Shown piece after piece: positions 13,937 through 13,998 of a stretch of 13,998 bases of DNA (position 1 is the stretch's first letter; every line of letters starts with the position of its first letter). Below the pieces are notes generated by a model, which was not told where the DNA came from, ran no database searches, and saw only the letters and a program-made list of their open reading frames with translations. A program made the translations under genes and the position numbers. Origin of the DNA: Chloroflexota bacterium (lineage in GTDB: Bacteria > Chloroflexota > Anaerolineae > Caldilineales > Caldilineaceae); the NCBI GenBank assembly GCA_003577005.1, contig QEUW01000379.1, positions 1 to 13,998 on the forward strand. The letters are read 5' to 3'.

Positions 13937-13998
13937 AGACAATCGCTGTGGTAGCTATGCCGCACGCTTGGTATGCTCTGCCGGCAGTTTGCCCAAGG

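Noticed and set aside
1..13998. CRISPR array, tRNA or rRNA gene, prophage or complete insertion sequence
   Set aside because: No regularly spaced direct repeats, no tRNA-like cloverleaf noticed, no transposase or phage gene among the frames.

Overview
The window looks like a piece of a Chloroflexota chromosome, most likely a filamentous Caldilineae/Anaerolineae-type bacterium. This is inferred from gene content and style: moderately high GC, lipoproteins beginning with an '...LLLSACQP.VAPT' signal, a TPR-CHAT protease, LVIVD and SMP-30-type propellers, and an Hsp20/UspA pair. No rRNA, tRNA or marker gene is present, so the assignment is tentative. Every supported gene lies on the minus strand, so transcription runs from high to low coordinates.

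Layout in the direction of transcription: an OmpR/PhoB-type response regulator (13187-13936); a small secreted protein with a PPC-like C-terminus (12407-12988) followed by a strong hairpin; a gap holding a truncated SnoaL-like gene and a 50-nt palindrome; a membrane-anchored CHAT protease (CHAT-TPR-TM-extracytoplasmic LamG-like domain, 9806-12037); a tandem-rhodanese/SnoaL lipoprotein (8333-9694); an SMP-30/NHL-type propeller lipoprotein broken by a frameshift (6846-8156 plus out-of-frame tail to 6538); a decayed hsp20 3' end with its terminator; a Glu/Leu/Phe/Val dehydrogenase (5064-6170); an LVIVD-repeat propeller lipoprotein (2977-4851); a relic lipoprotein start interrupted by an 81-bp MITE-like element; a Tat-exported DUF362 lipoprotein (1479-2594); hsp20 (738-1208); and a UspA-family protein (93-602). 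Positions 1-92 and 13937-13998 hold nothing I can identify.

The most distinctive feature is a repeated 'leader plus lipoprotein signal peptide' cassette. Three unrelated mature proteins (LVIVD propeller, SMP-30 propeller, rhodanese-SnoaL) share nearly the same first ~27 residues, with the lipid-attachment Cys at exactly residue 21, and the same upstream DNA including a GGTC-N6-GACC element just before the RBS. A fourth copy survives only as a start (MMHINRLFTLVL) and is cut by the MITE-like element. In one copy the homology runs back into the last codons of the upstream gene: RIGPVE-stop of the CHAT protein matches an orphan RIGPIK-stop at 8272-8292. This shows the CHAT/lipoprotein junction was duplicated as a unit. 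The locus therefore reads as an assembly line that puts different extracytoplasmic domains behind one export and expression module, next to a transmembrane caspase-like protease. A functional link between the protease and the lipoproteins is inference only. The stress genes (hsp20, usp), the decayed second hsp20 copy and the DUF362 gene look like ordinary neighbours in a region that has seen much duplication and decay.
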